Shown here: piece after piece, positions 5,738-7,993 of the stretch
How the letters are laid out: each line of letters starts with the position of its first letter
Numbering within the stretch: position 1 is the stretch's first letter
DNA from: Desulfobulbaceae bacterium
GTDB taxonomy: Bacteria > Desulfobacterota > Desulfobulbia > Desulfobulbales > Desulfobulbaceae
DNA: 7,993 nucleotides
Assembly: GCA_027011235.1 (NCBI GenBank)
Contig: JALVAI010000269.1
Span: 1 to 7,993 of the forward strand
Direction: 5' to 3'
Notes under the pieces: model-generated
The model's database searches: none
Seen by the model: only the letters and a program-made list of their open reading frames with translations
What the model was told of the DNA's origin: nothing
Made by a program: the position numbers and the translations under genes

Positions 5738-7725
5738 AACCACCCTCCTGCCAGGGCCGCCAACAACACAAACAGGGTGGCGATAATATAGAGAATATAC
5801 AGCTGTACCCGGCCATGCTGCATCCAGCGCAATAAACCAAGGAAGCCGGAAATAGCTCCCAAAAGAGGCGTGAAACAGAAACGGGTCAGGGGATCGGGGG
5901 TATCCGTTTGTAAACCGACGCCGGTGGCCACGAGTTCACCGACCACCCCACCTTTAACCCTGGTCTTGAGAATAGCATCAAAAAACAGGGTGATGGGCCT
6001 CGCAAACGAGGAAGCCGTATACTGCATGCGGACGTTTGGATATTGATAACCGCACCCCCAGGTTGCCTCCCGCCCTGTCTGACGATTTCTCAACAGGAGA
6101 TAACGAAGCAGACCAAAACCAAGTCCGAAAAGAATCACACCTGCCCCGACAAGGGAAATAATCTCGAGCTGATGGGCCGCATCGCCAAAAGGTGCAAGGG
6201 GGAGGAAAGTGGGCAGAAAAACGGTAACCGCCTGTCGGACAAGGTGGAGAAACAGGGGAGCCGCCAGTCCTATACTGATGCAGAGAACGGCAAGCAGTCC
6301 CATGGGCAGATACATGGAAGGCCCGGTTTCGATGGCATCTTCAGCATGTGAGGAACGGGGACTGCCCAGAAAAATGATCCCATAGGCCTTAACGAAACAG
6401 GCAGCGGCAAGGCCGCCGATAAGGGCAAGCCCTGCCAGGGTCAACAGCAAGGGCCAACTACCTGCAGCAGGCAAAATTGCCTGGCCATGAACGGCCCCGA
6501 AATAGATGAGAAATTCACTGATAAAACCATTAAGCGGCGGCAAACCACAGATTGCAACCGCTCCAATGAGAAAACAAAAGGCGGTTTTCGGCATCTGTCT
6601 CTTCAAACCACCGAGCTCATCAATTTCAAGGGTTGCGCATTGTTGCTGAATTGAACCGGCACCGAGAAAAAGCATGCCTTTAAACAGGGAATGATTCCAG
6701 ACATGGAGCAGGCCACCGGCAAGGCCGAAAACAGCAACAGCGGGACTGCCCTGGCTGATACCAATCATACCTGTCCCCAGACCCAGCAGGATGATACCGA
6801 TATTTTCCACACTGTGATAGGCGAGAAGCCGCTTGAGATCATGTTGGGCCAGGGCAAAGAGAACGCCAAGAATACCGGAAACAACACCGGTCACAACCAA
6901 TATCATGCCCCAACTGTAGACCGGCCCGCCCAGCAGGAGCACTGCCCGCAGGATCCCGTAAATACCCATTTTGATCATAACCCCGGACATATAGGCGGAG
7001 ACATGACTGGGCGCGGCAGGATGGGCCTCGGGCAGCCAGACATGAACCGGCACTATTCCCGCTTTCACACCAAAACCTAAAAAGGCCAACCCAAAGAGCA
7101 GATGGCGAAATGAGGGCGACAGGGACAGGGGATGGAAGGTGGAAAAGTCGAGACTATGGCCGCTTGTTCCCAGAAAGAGAAAAAAGAGCAGCAACAGAAC
7201 ACCGCCGAGATGTCCGGCCACCAGGTAGACCCAGGCTGCGGAGCGGGCCTTTTTATCCCAATCATGAAACAGAACGAGAAAAAACGGGGCCAGTGACATC
7301 ACCTCCCAGGCCAGCATAAAGAGGAGACCATTTCGCGCCGTCAGGACCAGGACCATGCCGACCGCCAGCAGGTTATAAAAAAACCAGTGTATACCGTGGC
7401 GGTACCCGCCTCCGGAATAATGGCGCATATAGGGAATGCCATACAGACCAAACAGCGGCCCGAGAATCACAACAGGAAGGAGAAAAAAAGCGGACAGGGG
7501 ATCCAGCATCAGTTGAAAATTCCCCCCGGCCATGGCCCAGGGCAGATGCAGGACAAAAGGGGTTCCCGTTCCAAGAACAAAGTATACGGGCCTGCAGGCA
7601 GCCGCCAGGCCGCCGAGCAATCCGGCCAGGGCCCAGAGAGCGGAACGAATCCTGCTGCGACCGTCAATGAGGGCAACCAGACCGCCAATAAATGGCAACA
7701 GAATAAGCAATATCAGCGGTGACAT
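5734..7725 (-). CDS. hyfB: HyfB/HycC-like antiporter-type membrane subunit
   Basis: First gene of the operon, encoding 663 residues (E. coli HyfB about 672). The antiporter core carries the charged residues used for ion transfer: E141 in MLAWEVMSLAPF (TM5), K221 in GFGVKAGIVPVHVWLPEAH (TM7), K252 in GVMIKMGIYG, K298 in HDLKRLLAYHSVEN, K349 in WNHSLFKGMLFLGAG, and E404 in LNGFISEFLIY (TM12). After the core comes the HycC/HyfB-specific C-terminal part with W556-G-C-G-Y and RMQYTASSFARPI (to about 578), then further helices. This distinguishes it from NuoL, which has a long lateral helix instead. It should conduct protons or sodium at the far end of the membrane arm. The ATG at 7725 has TTGGAG five bases upstream. 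A predicted promoter lies about 230 bases upstream. The stop overlaps the next start (ATGA, 5734-5737). Confidence 0.94.
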   Translation of the reverse strand: MSPLILLILLPFIGGLVALIDGRSRIRSALWALAGLLGGLAAACRPVYFVLGTGTPFVLHLPWAMAGGNFQLMLDPLSAFFLLPVVILGPLFGLYGIPYMRHYSGGGYRHGIHWFFYNLLAVGMVLVLTARNGLLFMLAWEVMSLAPFFLVLFHDWDKKARSAAWVYLVAGHLGGVLLLLFFLFLGTSGHSLDFSTFHPLSLSPSFRHLLFGLAFLGFGVKAGIVPVHVWLPEAHPAAPSHVSAYMSGVMIKMGIYGILRAVLLLGGPVYSWGMILVVTGVVSGILGVLFALAQHDLKRLLAYHSVENIGIILLGLGTGMIGISQGSPAVAVFGLAGGLLHVWNHSLFKGMLFLGAGSIQQQCATLEIDELGGLKRQMPKTAFCFLIGAVAICGLPPLNGFISEFLIYFGAVHGQAILPAAGSWPLLLTLAGLALIGGLAAACFVKAYGIIFLGSPRSSHAEDAIETGPSMYLPMGLLAVLCISIGLAAPLFLHLVRQAVTVFLPTFLPLAPFGDAAHQLEIISLVGAGVILFGLGFGLLRYLLLRNRQTGREATWGCGYQYPNVRMQYTASSFARPITLFFDAILKTRVKGGVVGELVATGVGLQTDTPDPLTRFCFTPLLGAISGFLGLLRWMQHGRVQLYILYIIATLFVLLAALAGGWL

Positions 7726-7993
7726 CCGTACTCCAATCAGAGCGGTAAGGTAGTATTGAGAGGCTGACGAAGCGGAAAATTGGTTTTTCGACTACCCCTT
7801 GATAACCGGTATCGATTCTCCTCCAGTGGGATCAGGTCTTAGCTGCTTCTGGAAAACGTGTTGCACAATATCAATGGTCCCGGGAAGGAAGTTGCTTCAC
7901 ACCGGCTGCCAAAGACTGTTCATTGAACTGACAGGGAACAAAGAAACGAATTCTGGATGTAAATCCGTCGAGATTTTTTGTCAAGTTTTATCC
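7726..7993. other. Upstream leader/intergenic region without a convincing gene
   Basis: These 268 bases precede the operon. The minus strand holds a promoter-like element near 7956-7984 and an imperfect 13-base palindrome, GATAACCGGTATC, at 7801-7813 (one mismatched pair). One minus-strand frame is open for about 33 codons (about 7894 to 7795) but has no start codon with a ribosome site. A plus-strand frame is open from 7760 to the window edge (78 codons); its first ATG (7874) has no ribosome site and its product resembles nothing I recognise. I do not call a gene here. Confidence 0.5.
7956..7984 (-). promoter_or_regulatory. Candidate sigma70 promoter of the Ehr operon
   Basis: On the minus strand a perfect TTGACA (7979-7984) is followed after 17 bases by TACATC (7956-7961, three of six consensus bases), or after 16 bases by TTACAT. 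Transcription from here would leave a leader of about 225 bases before the HyfB ATG. The -35 box is strong and the -10 box poor, which would fit a promoter needing an activator. That reading is inferred. Confidence 0.4.

Noticed and set aside
5738..5743. GTG start for the HyfC gene two codons upstream
   Set aside because: The GTG directly abuts AGGAGG, leaving no spacing. The ATG at 5737 has ideal spacing and an ATGA overlap like other junctions.
1..7993. CRISPR arrays, tRNA or rRNA genes, insertion sequences
   Set aside because: I saw no regularly spaced repeats, cloverleaf-like segments, rRNA signatures, transposase motifs or terminal inverted repeats.

Overview
The window is almost entirely one minus-strand operon. 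It encodes a membrane-bound respiratory complex of the group 4 [NiFe] hydrogenase / complex I superfamily. Read in transcription order (right to left), the genes are: a HyfB-like antiporter subunit (7725-5734), a HyfC/NuoH-like anchor (5737-4838), a HyfE subunit (4779-4141), a HyfF antiporter subunit (4144-2678), a HyfG-like fused NuoC-NuoD large subunit (2681-1176), and a fused ferredoxin plus NuoB-like small subunit (HyfH-HyfI, 1131-346). Three junctions (B/C, E/F, F/G) are ATGA stop/start overlaps. The other two are short gaps of 57 and 44 bases.

The most important point is in the large subunit. It is clearly a hydrogenase-type NuoD homologue, but it lacks both nickel-binding CxxC motifs. 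The first is replaced by A-G-D-T and the second by a DFPICNKSFNLSYC-type tail. The complex is therefore best called an Ehr (energy-converting hydrogenase-related) complex and is not expected to make or use H2. The small subunit keeps every FeS ligand, and both antiporter subunits keep their charged intramembrane residues. The electron path and the ion-pumping arm therefore look intact, while the reaction at the usual active site is unknown. No hyfA, hyfD, hyfJ, formate dehydrogenase or maturation protease gene is present in the window.

Right flank (7726-7993): a leader of about 230 bases with a sigma70-like promoter near 7956-7984 and no convincing gene. Left flank: a 146-base intergenic region (200-345) with a good promoter for the next gene. 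That promoter has a perfect 11-base palindrome between its -35 and -10 boxes. The next gene, also on the minus strand, starts at 199 and runs off the window. It begins with one membrane helix followed by a charged helix, as in membrane-anchored sensor proteins. All long plus-strand open frames are antisense shadows.

The organism is a bacterium with moderately GC-rich DNA. Ehr complexes are known from Geobacter-like and other Desulfobacterota/Proteobacteria, so an anaerobic member of these groups is a reasonable but weak guess. No taxonomic marker is present.
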